A stretch of DNA of 64,000 bases, from assembly GCF_022581195.2 (NCBI RefSeq), contig NC_061476.1, positions 5,564,098 through 5,628,097 of the forward strand, read 5' to 3'. The notes under the pieces were generated by a model. The model was given only the letters and a program-made list of their open reading frames with translations, was not told where the DNA came from and did no database searches. This DNA is from Helicoverpa zea. Taxonomy: Eukaryota > Arthropoda > Insecta > Lepidoptera > Noctuidae. The first letter of the stretch is position 1. The number at the start of each line of letters is the position of its first letter. A program made the position numbers and the translations under genes. Shown in pieces: positions 12,501-27,500 of the stretch.

Positions 12501-15500
12501 GAACTCCCAAGCTGGTATCATTTTCACTCTCCTCGGCGCCGCCGTCGACAAGCAAGAGAAGGAAATCAAGCAGATGAAGAAAGGTCAGTTCCATAGAGTT
12601 TGCCGCCTCACGTAGCATAGACAATAGTCACGTACCTTTTTGATGACAGGTGACGGCCGTGTGTGTCTGGGTATTTGTTTGTGTCATCTGTTTTGGGTTG
12701 AGTGTAATGAGTTTTTATTAAAATTCGTGTTAAAAAAAATACGTCATCAAAAAGGTTGTAGGTAAACCCCGCAACATAGTTAGCGGTGCAACTTTGCTCA
12801 TTTAGATGACGATTTTATGCTTCCAAATGCTTTAAAATGAACTCTATTTTAAAGTCGATAGAGTATATTTTTGCTTGGCTAAATGAGCATAGTATGCCAA
12901 ATGCTTGATGCATACATTAGTGTAACAGTGACGTATGACCCCCCCCTGTCATTGAGCCACCGCACTCCCCCCTCCCTTGATGGGAGCAAAAAATTATAGC
13001 GAAATTGGTAAAAAGTATGATTTACACTTTTGGCCAAAGAAAAGTGTAACATTGATAAAGGTACTATATTTTGTCGTATTAATTATTTTGAAAGTATGCT
13101 GCTTTTTTTTTTTTCATTTTCTTTTTTTGCCAGTTTCGTAAGTAAAGCGAGATTATTTTATTTATTGACGACTGGATGATACGGATTGTCATTTTCTTTT
13201 TGTCTTGAGTTTCATGTCTTTATCCATTCAGTCTTGTTGAACGCTGTCTGTCTATGTTCTATGTTTAACTAATAGCCTGAAACGTATTGTGAAAGCATGA
13301 AAAGTTTTCAAGTGAATATTATTTTTTCCCATATATTTTGTGTACGATCGATGTTGTTTATTACTTAAATTACTGTTCCGTCTCAATAAAGAAATAATCT
13401 CTTTTGAAGAATCATAAAATTATAATTAAAAATGATCGTTAAAGCATACATTTGTAAATGCAATTTTAGTCGCTATGTTTCAGCAATTGAGATTTCTAAT
13501 TGTATCAGTCAAGTTATGACAATTTATATTCTTAAGATTTTCTTTTCAACAAAAGCTTAGTTACACTCCGTTACCAGAAAATGAACCAGCTTATTTTTCT
13601 GCTATTTTATATCTCAAATGCTAAAACACTTTCTGACATGAAACCCCTTAGATTTAGTGCCACAACCAAACATATAGTGTGATCCGTACAATGACATCCA
13701 ACTTTTTTTTCTCCACCCCCGACCCCGGCCTGCTGCACGCACCTCCATGTCGCCGATCAACAAAAATGTTCTTAAACAAAACAAAAACAAATAAAAAAAC
13801 TAAATAAAAAAACATACACATTGACTGCATCGTGTAACTGTCGTGTTGACTGCATGATGTATAATCAAAATATTATCCAATCGTTGTCATAAATGTGTAT
13901 GCTTGTCTGGATAAAAAATTCGATGGATATTGGAAAAATTGACGCGAGTAGAAGCTAAAAAGCAGCAACGCAAGTCTACGCAACGCAAGAGCTTGACCGG
14001 TAAGTAACATCCTTTGCTATGCCCCGCTTTACGAACTACCCTCCGTACACTCAGGGCCAGAAAATGCCTTTATTATATCATTTATGTGTCAAAAGGACGG
14101 TGTTGGTGCTTAGTTTTGTGGCTTCGAGCTTACCTGTGGGAGTGGGTAGATTAATCTGTCCTTAAGTGTACTCGACATACTACTTTTAAGGCATATACTT
14201 ATTGATAATATCAGTAGTATGTTCTTAGTTAATACAGTAATAGAACTGTAGATTAAAAAAGTATTTTTTTACTAATTTTCCAGACGGTAAAATGTAGGTT
14301 CTTAAATAATGATTATTAAAATATTGTACTTAATAATATAAATACATTGTCCATTTTCACTTAACAGCATCCTAGTGCATTCTTCAGTAGTAACACCTTT
14401 AGTGTTTCTTGATTAACCTAGTGTATATTTCAGCATCTTGATCTTTCTACTCTTTTTTGAAGGTTGGTAAATATAATCAGTTTGTAGATAGAATTAATTT
14501 CAAAAAGAAACACCCTATATTGCACATTGACACTACAAGTAAAAGAAATATTTTTAACAAGTACTTTTTCTTAATTCACAGAATAGCTCTTTTTCTGAAT
14601 TTTGTTTTTGGACAGCCTTTTATTAAATGTTTATATTTTAATAACTAATATTACTATTAATATTTTAATCACGTTTAATTTCAGGCTGATTTACAGTAAA
14701 ACTTTCAATTGGCATAGTAAAATTCTATTCTATTCTGAGCTTTATTTTCAAAATTAAAATGTTTAGAAGTGTCAATAGCCCTACTACTGGATTGTTGTCT
14801 TATGATCGAAAGAAAGTGATTTATAATCTCATTGTTATGAAAAAGAGTTCCAGTTAAAAATGATATAAAATGGTTATAAATCACTGTCTCAAAGTGTTTC
14901 AAATGAAAAGATGTACTACACAAATACAATAGAAACATAAAATATATACCCTTTTATGACCAGGTGATAAAATTCATATACCTACGTTAGTCTAAAAAAA
15001 TATGTAGTATTTATTTTGATGTCAAAAGTTTTAAATCAAGTTGACTGAATGCTTCAATGGTTTCTTGTATTCTCAATTTGACAGTTGAAAAGAATAATTA
15101 CCTCACTAAGCAGCTAGTGAGTTATATATTACACATAAATTACTTTTCAAAACCAACAAAAATGAAATTCCAAACCAGTATTTGTGTACACACCCACAAT
15201 CCAGTACCAGAGCTATTGTCCCTTCACCAACCAACCACCTAACCAATGGTTGCGACAACCAGGTGACGAGGACGCCACGCTCCCAGCGTCGGGCAACAGC
15301 CACGGCAACCATGCGCGGCCTGACGACAACCACGTGCCCGCGGCGACCAGCGACAAGCCGCCCGCCGAGACCAGCCATAAGAAGGAAAAGTCGGTGCTGC
15401 AGGCTAAGCTTACTAAGTTGGCTATACAAGTGAGTAGTCACTTGTGTGTATAATTTATTTCTTAGGAATAAGAGAAAAACAAACATAAGACCAGAAATGA

Positions 15501-18500
15501 TGACAAGTCTCACTTACTCCCAAACGTAACCTTGCGTGATCACCTGATAAATTATAGAAAGAATATTGAACTTGCATCAACAATTCCGGATAAGTTTATG
15601 TACTGTATGTTGATTGTCTTAATCTGACATAGATACAGTATGTATTATATAAATGTTGATTAATTTGTAGTTCCTTCAATAACTTTGCGAGAAGAAATAA
15701 ATTATTTTTGAATTGCGGAACACGAGGCCATCAAAATATGGTTAACATTAACAACTTCCGGGTTATTTCTATTATATTATATTATTATATTAACAAACCA
15801 ACCAAATACATAAATAACTCTACCGAATTCAGCTTATTACAATACCTCCAATGTATTATGCAGTTTTTAACCTAACTTTCTCCCCTCCAGATCGGTTACG
15901 CGGGCTCAACAATCGCTGTTCTTACCGTCATCATCCTGGTCATCAACTTCTGCGTGCACACCTTCGTGATCGAGCAGAAACCGTGGAAGGCCACCTACAT
16001 CAACAACCTGGTGAAGCATCTCATCATCGGTGTCACCGTGCTGGTGGTGGCTGTTCCTGAAGGGTTGCCCCTCGCTGTTACGCTGTCGCTTGCTTATTCT
16101 GTCAAGGTGAGTGAGGATTTAGCTGGGTATAGTTTCTTATTTGATTATGATTTGTATGACAGATGAAATTTATCAAAATTTGGATAGCAGTTTCAGATTA
16201 TGGCCTTTCTAAGTATTTTCGTGACAGCCTCAAGCTTCCATTTAATGACGTCCAAGGTTGATTTGGGTCACGGCGGCTGTTCTTGTACAGGAGATCAGCC
16301 AGATGAGAAGGATAGGCATATTAAAGTGCACACAGGTGCACTTTGTATTCCTTCATTCTCAAAGCTCGATGGGCATTTATATTTGGATGGCGTTTTATCA
16401 CTCAAGTATGCAAAAATGGTGATGATGATCAGGACGATTCAGCGAATGACACACTCTTTGAATTGTATACTCAAGTTATGTTTTTATAAATGATAAAATA
16501 ATCTTCATAAATAAATGCCTCAAAAAATCCCTTTTCTCTCCCACCAGAAAATGATGAAAGACAACAACTTAGTCCGTCACTTGGACGCATGCGAGACAAT
16601 GGGTAACGCCACCGCCATCTGCTCCGACAAGACCGGCACCCTCACCACCAACCGCATGACAGTGGTGCAGTCCTACATCTGCGAGAAGCTCTGCAAGGTC
16701 ACCCCTAACTATAGGGATATACCCCAGGAGGTTGCGGAGACCATGGTCGAGGGGATCTCTGTTAATGCTGCCTTTACGTCTAGGATTATGGTGAGTTTTT
16801 GTTAATTGTATGTTAATAATTCCTTTATGGAAAATATACACCTAATATACAGCTATGTATTGTAAAGATACCTAATTTATAACGTGAAATTTGGGCGATC
16901 ACTCTTTGCCATATTTTTTTTAGAAGAATGGAGGTTTAATTTCTCTGGAGTCCCATTCTGTGTAACGTTAATACAATTGTAAAGTAAATGGCAAATTCAC
17001 AATCATTCGATAATGCACCGTGCGCTTGATTCCAATAAGGTCCTGAGGAAACTACTTTCCGCACACGCATAAAAAGTTGCCTGTTTTCTTTCTCACCCAA
17101 CAGAATGTATTCTACTAAATTTAAATTCAGTAATTTTGGCGTTAAAGCATGATATGTGATATATACACACAAAGTTACCTTTTTATTTACAATAGCAGCA
17201 AAGTCGAACTAACATTTTCTCCCCACAGCCAAGCCTGGACCCCACGGGTCCCCCGATGCAAGTAGGCAACAAGACGGAGTGCGCCCTGCTGGGCTTCGTG
17301 GTGAACCTGGGGCAGAGCTACGAGGCCGTGCGCGAGCGCCACCCCGAGGAGTCCTTCACGCGCGTCTACACCTTCAACTCCGTGCGCAAGAGCATGTCCA
17401 CCGTCATCCCGTACAAGGGCGGCTACCGGCTCTACACTAAGGGAGCTTCCGAGATTGTACTCAAGAAGTAAGTCATGACGTTCATTATATAGATTGAAGG
17501 ATGTGATTCACCTCATGAATGTACATTGTTGTTACTTTGATAAAATGTCCCATAGGTATTTAAAAATAATACATGATTAAAGCAAAGTCTGTAGTTGTGT
17601 AAATTCTGGCCAGTTGTTATGGTCAAAATACTCAAGTCAAAGTTTTGAACTCTTTATTGAAATTCTTAGTCGTTTCTGGACAATAATGCATATTTATTAG
17701 GCACAGTTTATCATGTTACTATGCATTGGAAAATATGTGTTACTAAAACCACCAATAAGTAAAATATTTGACAACAGTACAATCAGTTAGATTTCCCAAA
17801 TACCCCTTAAAATTTCCATCAAACAATTTCTCAGAAATTTTCCAGTTGTTCATACACACTGTAACCTCTTTAAAATCTAGTAGCAGCACTAGTAAGAAGT
17901 ACCCTAACAAATTTCATTTCCCCCAGATGCGCATTTATCTACGGTCACGAGGGCCGGCTGGAGAAGTTCACGCGCGACATGCAGGAGCGGCTGGTGCGGC
18001 AGGTCATCGAGCCCATGGCCTGCGACGGCCTGCGCACCATCTCCGTCGCCTACCGGGACTTCGTGCCCGGCAAGGCTGAAATTAACCAGGTAACATTGAA
18101 TCCATTTTTTTTCTTGATGAGGAACGGTTCTGAGAAATAGTGGTAGCATGTTTGACAACCTCGTTGGCGTAATGGTCACCTTGGCGGACTGCCGAACTGA
18201 TGGTCTCAGGTTCGATTCCCCGTACGGTCAACATTTGTGTGGTGAGCATGCTTGTTGGCTGTGATCCGGGTGTTATAATAAATATAAACTATATGTAGTT
18301 AATCAGTTAGCACCCACAACACGAGCTAATAAATAACATACATGGGCTAGGGTGTAAATGTCGGTAAAAACGTCACAAGTGTCACAAAAAGTAAAAAAAA
18401 AAAAATGATAAACTGCAAATACACACACACATTACACAAAATGCGAGTTTGTTTATGCAGTCGTTCGCAATTTAAATGTACCTAATATTTCAATTTAGAA

Positions 18501-21500
18501 GGTTTTTATAAAAATACTGCCTTCAAAAAGACAACTTTCACCGACTATTATTTTCACAACAACCTACAAATCTTTTATACAAAACTTTATTTGTTTGTTA
18601 AACCATCCTAAAATAATATATACCTATAAATACAGCTCTGATGCAAGACGAACATATCTAGCCCAGTTGGCGAAAGGATCTAAGTGATCTATCTGTCTTG
18701 GTGACAGGCTCACATTCGAGTCCGGTGCCAAGCAATAAACTGTGATACATTTGGGTGAATGAAATATATAGAAGTATATGTTGCAGTATATATAGAGTGT
18801 GTTTAAACTTAAAAAGCGTATAATCATCGTTATGTGCCATGCCTTTTCCCAACTGGGTTGCGGTCAGCTACCAATCTAATTCAATGCAGTTTAGTACCAG
18901 AGTTTTATATAGAGCGACTACATAAAAAGTTTTGTAGTCAAGCTTTTAGTTAGTTAGCTGTTCCTGAGGAAGCAATTACTGAGGAAACAAGTTATTTTCG
19001 CATTATAACATTACTATGGGTTATTCAAACTTTGAGCTTTAAATTCAAGTATCTAATAAAACGTTTCATTTATTTCCCAGGTGCATATAGACCAAGAGCC
19101 CAACTGGGACGATGAAGACAATATCGTGAACAACTTGACGTGCCTCTGCGTTGTCGGCATTGAAGATCCTGTCAGACCAGAAGTAAGTTGATATTTTACA
19201 TGTATACTTATATTTTTGTATGAAAAATAGGAAGAAAAAATGTTGGTAGACTATTCTGTCTGTAAAAGTTGTGATATCGATTGGAGCAGGAGAAGTGTGG
19301 AACTACTCGCTCAGAAAAATAATTCGTTACTACAGATTTATCATATAAACATACACTTTTGATCTATATTTCTTACTTCGCTAGGACCATACGATTTGCT
19401 GATGCTCAGCTTATTAATATCAAGTGTTTCTTAAATATTTACATACTGCCTCTAAAATTATATGTGTGGTCTTCTGTAACTGAAAAAAACTATTTTTTTT
19501 TGGACTCGAACAAAAAGTCACTTTGAATGCCATTTATAACGACATATCATGACCAAATGTTAAGAAACTTAGTGTATTTTTCGCTATGTAAAGCTATATT
19601 TCTGACATACCTGTATTTTCTCTGTAGGTACCGGAAGCCATAAGGAAATGCCAGAAAGCCGGCATCACGGTTCGCATGGTGACCGGAGACAACGTGAACA
19701 CGGCTCGCTCCATCGCCATCAAGTGCGGCATCCTCAAGCCGACCGACGACTTCCTCATATTGGAGGGCAAGGAGTTCAATAAGAGGATCCGGGATACTAA
19801 TGGAGAGGTAAGTAATGGCAGTATTCATATCATAAAATGAAATTTATGTCAGTAATTAAAGATGTCCAGGCCGATTTTGGCCACGGCTGCTGTTCTTATA
19901 TAAGCAGACCAGCCAGCTGCTCAGGACACCTACCTACCTAGTGCTCAAGCGTCAGAAATTAATAAAGTATCCAAAAGTGTTATTCGAATAATCTTCAAAT
20001 AATGCTAATCTCCAAAAATAGTTGTCGTCGAAAATATACCATAATCTATATTCATATACACCCGACCGTCAAGAAGGGTTATGTTTTTTTCTTTTGGTAG
20101 AGTCTATTTTATAATACCTACTCATTCTTTGCTTTCGATGATAAATAATGGTTATATTAAACGTGGTTAGCATGGCTTCCCAACAATGACATAATTGTTC
20201 ATATTGGTTAAATATTTTTACACTTAGAAAATCAAAATCAAAAGTCATTTATTCAAAGCAGGCTGAAAATCAGCACTTTTCGAACGTCAATACAAAAGAC
20301 AGCCCCCAAAACGCCCGCCCTTCACCACTTCCTATGTGTTTTTGCTGGGAAGAAGAAGTGGTGGAACAAACTCCCCAGCAACACAATTCTGTCTGTATGG
20401 TTTGAAGAACCGTATACAAATATTTAAATATCACTATACAACATTGTGTACATAAATTTGTATATAAAATCAATTCAAATAGTTAATCATGTTGGCTAGT
20501 ACACACCTTACCCATACCTATTACTCAAGCAGTTACAAAAGCAGTTAGAAAGTTAGTCAAGCAGTTAGAGTACATACAAACAAAAAAAAATCCTCTTTAA
20601 TATATTTATTGTTCATTAATCGTTTTTATAATTTTTCCCAAACAGGTACAACAGCATCTACTAGACAAAGTATGGCCGAAACTCCGCGTGTTGGCCCGTT
20701 CGTCGCCCACAGACAAATACACGCTCGTCAAAGGCATGATAGAATCCAAGGCATTTGATACCCGTGAGGTGGTCGCTGTGACTGGAGACGGAACTAATGA
20801 TGGACCCGCTTTGAAGAAAGCTGATGTTGGATTTGCTATGGTAAGTTGGATTTTATTTTGGGGAGTATAAGGGTGGGAATTGAATGTGTGTTTGGAGAGT
20901 GTTATGTTAAGTCAACCCACGGTCAGTTATAACTTGATCAAGCCTTCAGTATTATGCCATAACAGCCATATATGCCATATTATTAGTGTTATCATTTTAA
21001 GAAATAGACGACCAATCGAGGTCGCAAGGCTAGTCGAAAAAATTTTTAAACTGGTACATCATACGCACCTACTGGTCTAATGCTTCATCATTATAAATAT
21101 GAAGAAACGTCCTAAATGATACCATATACTTACAGATTGGTACTTGTAAAACTTTTAAATTTTATGTCCAAAAAAAAATCCATTCGTGTTATTTTTTTAA
21201 ACGTATTTTCCTTCTATTTTATCTTACCAAACTATAATCTTTCCCAGGGTATCGCGGGTACGGACGTAGCGAAAGAAGCTTCGGACATCATCCTAACGGA
21301 CGACAACTTCTCTTCAATCGTCAAAGCTGTGATGTGGGGCCGTAACGTGTACGACTCCATCGCCAAGTTCCTGCAGTTCCAGCTGACTGTCAACGTGGTG
21401 GCCGTCATTGTGGCATTCATCGGAGCCTGTGCTATACAGGACAGTCCTCTTAAGGTTGGTTAAACGGCTAGGCCGTTGGTTATAAGGCTGGGTGCCATAC

Positions 21501-24500
21501 CACCCAGTCGTTACCGATAAAACGATACCTCTTAGCAAGACATAAGATAGTCCTTTTATGGTTGGCTATCTGCCTAGACTTTTTGCTATGCGGCTGGGTT
21601 TCATATTACTGTTTTTACGCTATCCAGCTACTGAGAAACCACGATACGTCTGTAGCCAACCAGACAGTAATCATCTAACTAACCTTTTCCCTGATATGGG
21701 TGATACGGGGTATCTAAACTGAGTGACTATAATCATCGGCAGGGATATTGAGCCCTGACCTTCACCTGCGCAGAAGCGGTTTATTGGTTTATTGCCATAA
21801 GTGTACGGTGCGCAAAGCAATCCCCACTCTTCCGCCGAGAGCTCAATATCCGTGCCGAACCTGTCAGTACGACTATTAAAGATTTCGAAATGAAGTTGAA
21901 TTTTCAAGGTAATAGTATCGTACCATACCATACTATATTTAGTACGAGGACCGTTTACCATGTTTACAGTATGTTAAGTTTACAGTTTACTTGTTTAAAG
22001 TATGTTTTTCATACACAGCACTTGTACATCAAGTGCTGTGTACGAAAAACATACTTTCATTTACGCCTACTGTTGTCTTATTATTTTTTCAGCATATTTA
22101 CATACATCCACACCACATTTTTTTTGTATTTCTAAATCCTTTACTTTCTTCCACCAGGCGGTACAAATGTTATGGGTGAACTTGATAATGGACACACTGG
22201 CGTCTTTGGCGCTGGCCACGGAGATGCCAACACCAGACCTGCTGCAGCGCAAACCCTACGGCCGCACCAAGCCGCTGATCAGCCGCACCATGATGAAGAA
22301 CATCCTCGGACAGGCCATTTACCAGCTGTTTATTATATTCTCGCTGTTGTTTGTTGGTAAGTTCACTAATTGAGAACATGAATGGGCGAAAAAGTTGTAT
22401 GAACATTGTACATGTTATCAAATGTAATGATCGATTGATATTTAATTGATTGATAGCTTGTTTTGACCGCATACATTATGCTCTGTGCCACTATTTCGAA
22501 AACTATTCAATGTCTGAAGAAACTTTGAAGCGAAAGTTGTAGGGAAGCCAGTTTTCTACAATATTGATCATACATATAAATAGCAAAATACATAGGAATT
22601 GCGATATTTGCAAAAAAAGATTTTTTCTTTAACCTTTGAACCCAATTTTTATTAGATACGGACACTTTATACACATACTTGGGTTTGGAGACAAGTTTCA
22701 GAATGGCAAAAATACTAGTTCATACAAATATTCAGCTGTGTATCTCAAATCCCGAGATTCTAACCTAATTTTGAATAAAATAACTAAATCTTATACCTAA
22801 TACTAAATAATTTTAACTATATATTCACATAACTTCCCTACCTCCAGGCGACAGACTGCTAAACATCCCATCAGGGCGCGGCCAGGCCCTCGGCTCTGAA
22901 CCGACCCAGCACTTCACCATCATCTTCAACACCTTCGTCATGATGACCCTGTTCAATGAGATCAACGCCCGCAAGATACACGGCCAGAGGAATGTGTTCC
23001 AAGGACTGTTTACCAACCCTATCTTCTACTCTATATGGATCGGGACGGCGGCTTCGCAGGTAGGCTATTAAACTGTTATATACAAAAAATATATATGGTG
23101 ATCACCAAACTTTTTGTCGTCGTGAAATATTGCGGGTTTCGCAAGATACCAATACTAGGTATCAGGGAATGGGGTAACGGTATAGACACATTGCTCGAAA
23201 TTTAGTTGTTCGACGATCTTGACTATTCGGGGTCGGCTCAATAAGTTTTCCGCCGCCGGTTCCAATTTTAGCAAACATTGTGAGTATTATTGTCGACTAT
23301 CAGAGATCCAAGATTGACAACTAACAGCTGAGAGATTTCTTTATTTGAAAACCATACCGGTAAGCGAAGTCTATTTGATTATACCAGGTTTTATTTCAGA
23401 ATTCGTCAATTTTTCCCAACGGTTAAACCACCACATGCCGAAATTAGAATCCACAATGAGTGATGATTGTCTATTGGGTTTTACATTGCTAGCTACTTCT
23501 CGTGTTATCACCCGCTTCCCAGGAAATCTTCATCCCATACCCGGACAAAATATAGTCTGTCACTCGGGGATAGGGCAACTTCCAAACATGGAAACCATTT
23601 TTCAAAGCGTTCATTCGTTTTAGAGCATTAAGGGGCTGAATGCCGAAATTGGCTTGTCTCAAACAATTTGTTGGCCAAATCTATACAGTTTTTGACGTCG
23701 AAAAAAGTATATGTTAATTTCAAAACACGTTTTCGCAAAGTTTTATCGATACAAAAAAAAATTAAACTTACCTCTGAAATGATCTTCCAACAAGAATATC
23801 TGTATTACTTATCATAGCATTACTTATCGAAGAACAAACATACTAAACTCGTCTCATTCATAATTTCTGTGTATTCCAGGTGATTATCATCCAGTTCGGT
23901 GGCATGGCGTTCAGCACGGCGGGACTATCGATAGACCAGTGGCTGTGGTGCTTGTTCCTCGGGGCGGGCACCCTCGTGTGGGGACAGCTCGTCACCACCG
24001 TGCCCACGCGCAAGATACCCAAGAGACTGTCGTGAGTATATCACTTGTAACATGTTCCATAGTAGATATACCAAAATGACTTGAATAACGGTAAGGACGA
24101 ACATTTCGACATGAATAGTTCATAAATTAAGAAATATGCCAAAATTTGGAGTTTTGTCTCCATCAAACACTAATTTCAGACTCCAAAGCAAAGTGCAGCA
24201 AATGCACCATTAAAGGTACAACTTACAAATCTGCCAAGCTATTGACAATGTCTTGTCAAAATCTATTTAAAAAGTACCACCACAATCCACCAACAAGGTA
24301 GACAGATGACCTTATAAAGGTTGCCGGAAGACGCTGGATGCAGCTCGCTTCCAACAGGTATCTGTGGAGATCAAAGTTGGAGGCCTATGTTCAGCAGCAG
24401 ACGTCCTATGGCTGAGATGATGATTATGACCACAATCCACAAAGACCACAAAAACCATTCTTAACCCTAAACTCCTCGCACCAGATGGGGCCGAGGCCAA

Positions 24501-27500
24501 CCGGATCCCGAGACGATCCAGCCGGGCCCCGACTACGACGCGGACCTGGACAAGAAGCCCCGCGCCGGCCAGATCCTCTGGATCCGAGGCCTCACGCGCT
24601 TGCAGACGCAGGTATGCAAGGCAAACACACAGCCACACACACAAGGATGACATATACTTTACATGCATTTGTAGAGGTGTTGGGTTGGTGAATGAGGCCT
24701 AGTGGCCGTTTTCAATATTCTATCCATCTCTTTTTGCTTAGTAAAGATAGAATTTTGACATGTAAAATTTTGTCTGCGCAAATGCTCGTGCACTATAAAT
24801 ATGTCTTGCGCAGCTAACTGATCTCCATATATGAGAACAGCCGCCGTGGCCAAAATCGGTCTTGGACTTGGACGCCATTATAGAGATTTTGTACATGTCA
24901 AATTTTATATCTTTAGTAAGCAAGACAATAGTTAGAAAGGATATTGGAAACAGTCGTAAGTGCACCGACTAATATAAACGTCTGTCTTTAAAACAATTGC
25001 TCACTTAGAAAATTTAATATGGACTCGGTAAGCGGCTGTTTTAAGAAAACTGATGTTTATGTTGCCTGTGTACTTGGGCGTTAGTAAGGGAAAGACTGAT
25101 ATAGTGGGTAAAGTAATCTCGTTAATTTGTAGTTTTTGTTAGATATGGGTTAATGTGGGATTGATATGAATGTTGGTAAATTAGTAATATTTTTTCATGG
25201 GTAAAGTTCCTTATTTTTATTTTTTTTGAGTCTAAATTATTTGGTGTGTATATCATGTATACATACTATGTTATACACCATTATGTTATTGTTATATAAG
25301 AATTTAATACATCTTTGATTACCCACAAAAGTATATCTCATCCGTAACATAGCAATGTGACAGAATTCAGCAGCTTACAAGTTACTGAATTTTGTCGGGA
25401 CTTAAATAATTTCATACTAAACTTTTGAGAGTTTTCTATGAAATTATTGGGATTTTAGGTACACTACACACTTTGGGATAAATGTGGGGTTGATGTACAC
25501 CATCATTTTGGGATTATTCAATGGTTGAATAAAGTTTATTCAAGCCCGAATACAGTATTCGGGTTTGAATACATTTTCGAACTGCGAACAATAGTCGAAA
25601 ACTTTTTTGAATAGTTTTGTGTGAAGTGTCTGACTATTATTTACAGTTAGTTTACTGACAGCTTTTTTATAAGATAATTGGAAATACGTTTTATAAATTA
25701 AATTCAAAAATTCGCGTTTGTAAAAGCTGTCAGTAAACTCCATGGGTAACATCATGACATATTGGCTGTGTTATTAAGACTGATAAATTATTAAAAAAAA
25801 ACATGATGGTAGTCCATGCTTAGTTATTAAAAAAAAGTTGCTGTGCATTTTTACCGTAAAAATAAATTTTCGAAAAAAAAAAAGTAAACATGTCACAGTA
25901 ATTAAAAATAATAAAAAAATATCTAAATAATAATAAAAAAAGAGACAAATAATAAAAATATTAGGACTCGCAGAACATGTTCGAGCTTTCGAAAGAGGGA
26001 TAAGTTTTGAGTTTACAGCTTTGAATACATACCAATAAATATACAGCAAAGGTCAACAGGTCAACACTGCGGATACCTTGGGCATCCTAACGCTAAGTCT
26101 ACGATATTATTGTCCTTATTATATATACATTTACTATTTTTGCATACAAACGAATATAACCACCATTTTTCAATTATGCATCCATACTATAGAATAATAA
26201 TCGTCATAGATCTATAGAGATTACGCTGATCCATTTTACACATATTTTAATTTGTCCGTACAGTAAGCCGGTCTCTCACAGTACGAGTCGAAATAATAAC
26301 AAATAATATATATATTTTATAACAAAATAATAATAATACACAAATAATTTTATCCGTAAAAAAAACGAAATTTCAAAATAACTGTACGTTATATTTCATT
26401 TGTTTTATATTTCTTTCTTGTTTTTGTTTTGTTTCAATTTATTTTCTTTTTATTTTACGTCTCGTATATTTCATTTCATTCTCCTATACTTCTGTTCTTT
26501 TCAAGACATTTATTTTTATACCTACACAGAGAAACACTTTACAAAGTAATAAATAGTAGTATACGCTATTATTATTTTTGGCCCATATTTAACGTAGATA
26601 CTAACTCGTTGTTCGGTCACTAATTTTGCTAAAATAAACTAAAATTTCTTTTAAAAATTAAAACAGTCACGAAATTGGCAACCGAACAATAAAACATTAG
26701 AACTTTTATTTATCCAAAACAAGTACTTTTCATTTAACTTCTTCAGTGCCTGGTTTCATGACATGTATGTATTTGTTTCCTGTACTTGATTATTTTATCT
26801 ATCTGTATTTCAGTCTTCAGATTCTGATCACACCCTGCTGTCTCCTGCCTCTTATCTTAATCTGTCATGAAACCGGGTCCCCCCGTTAGTGTCACTAGAT
26901 AGACTTGAAGTAACGCCATGCATGAACCGCAGTATCAAATACAGTCTGACGCTTCCCGTTTTAGTTTTGACTTTCGACTATATTTAATACCTGAGTTGAC
27001 TGTACCGACCCTCCCCACAACCCATTGGCATGCTCTTTTAGGCTGTGACAATGTTACTTATCCCTCGTATTTACCTTCAAACAGTTACTATGACTACCCC
27101 GATAGATGTATCAATATAATATTTACTCAACATAAACCACATCGCGGTATGAATATGACTATCTCTATCTTACTCTATCTTTTATTTAACTCTAGTCATA
27201 CTGACTGTTTGATTTATTTTTTTACTATTTTTGTTTTTATTTTGTCTGTTTTTATTTTTGTTTTTATTTGACGAATAGTATTTTGCTTGTGATACGCCAA
27301 CCCGAATCACCCTCGCTACTTATCCAAAGCAACCCAGCTGTATATGGGAGCCGTATCGAACGAACCTGCCACTGCCAGGCCCGCACGGCGTACCGACTAA
27401 CATCCGTTACCGAATGTATAAGCAGTAACATGACGCAGTCGCATTCATTTATCCACTTTAATATTATTTCAATATTATTTTGTACCAAGTTGTGTTCAGT

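Noticed and set aside
15106..15513. 135-codon antisense frame
   Set aside because: Overlaps PMCA exon 6 on the opposite strand. No homology-like features and the PMCA frame is clear.
18158..18230. Possible tRNA gene
   Set aside because: A and B boxes are present but the acceptor and anticodon stems do not fold, and the head is fused to a body with an A-tail, so it is a SINE. The same applies to the heads at 47818, 51625 and 52404.
23345..23623. 92-codon frame between PMCA exons 16 and 17
   Set aside because: Lies wholly inside an intron with no recognisable domain and no promoter or poly(A) signal.
26918..27271. 117-codon frame in the long PMCA intron
   Set aside because: Composition follows the AT-rich intron, ends in a Phe/Ile/Val run, has no motif and no splice context.
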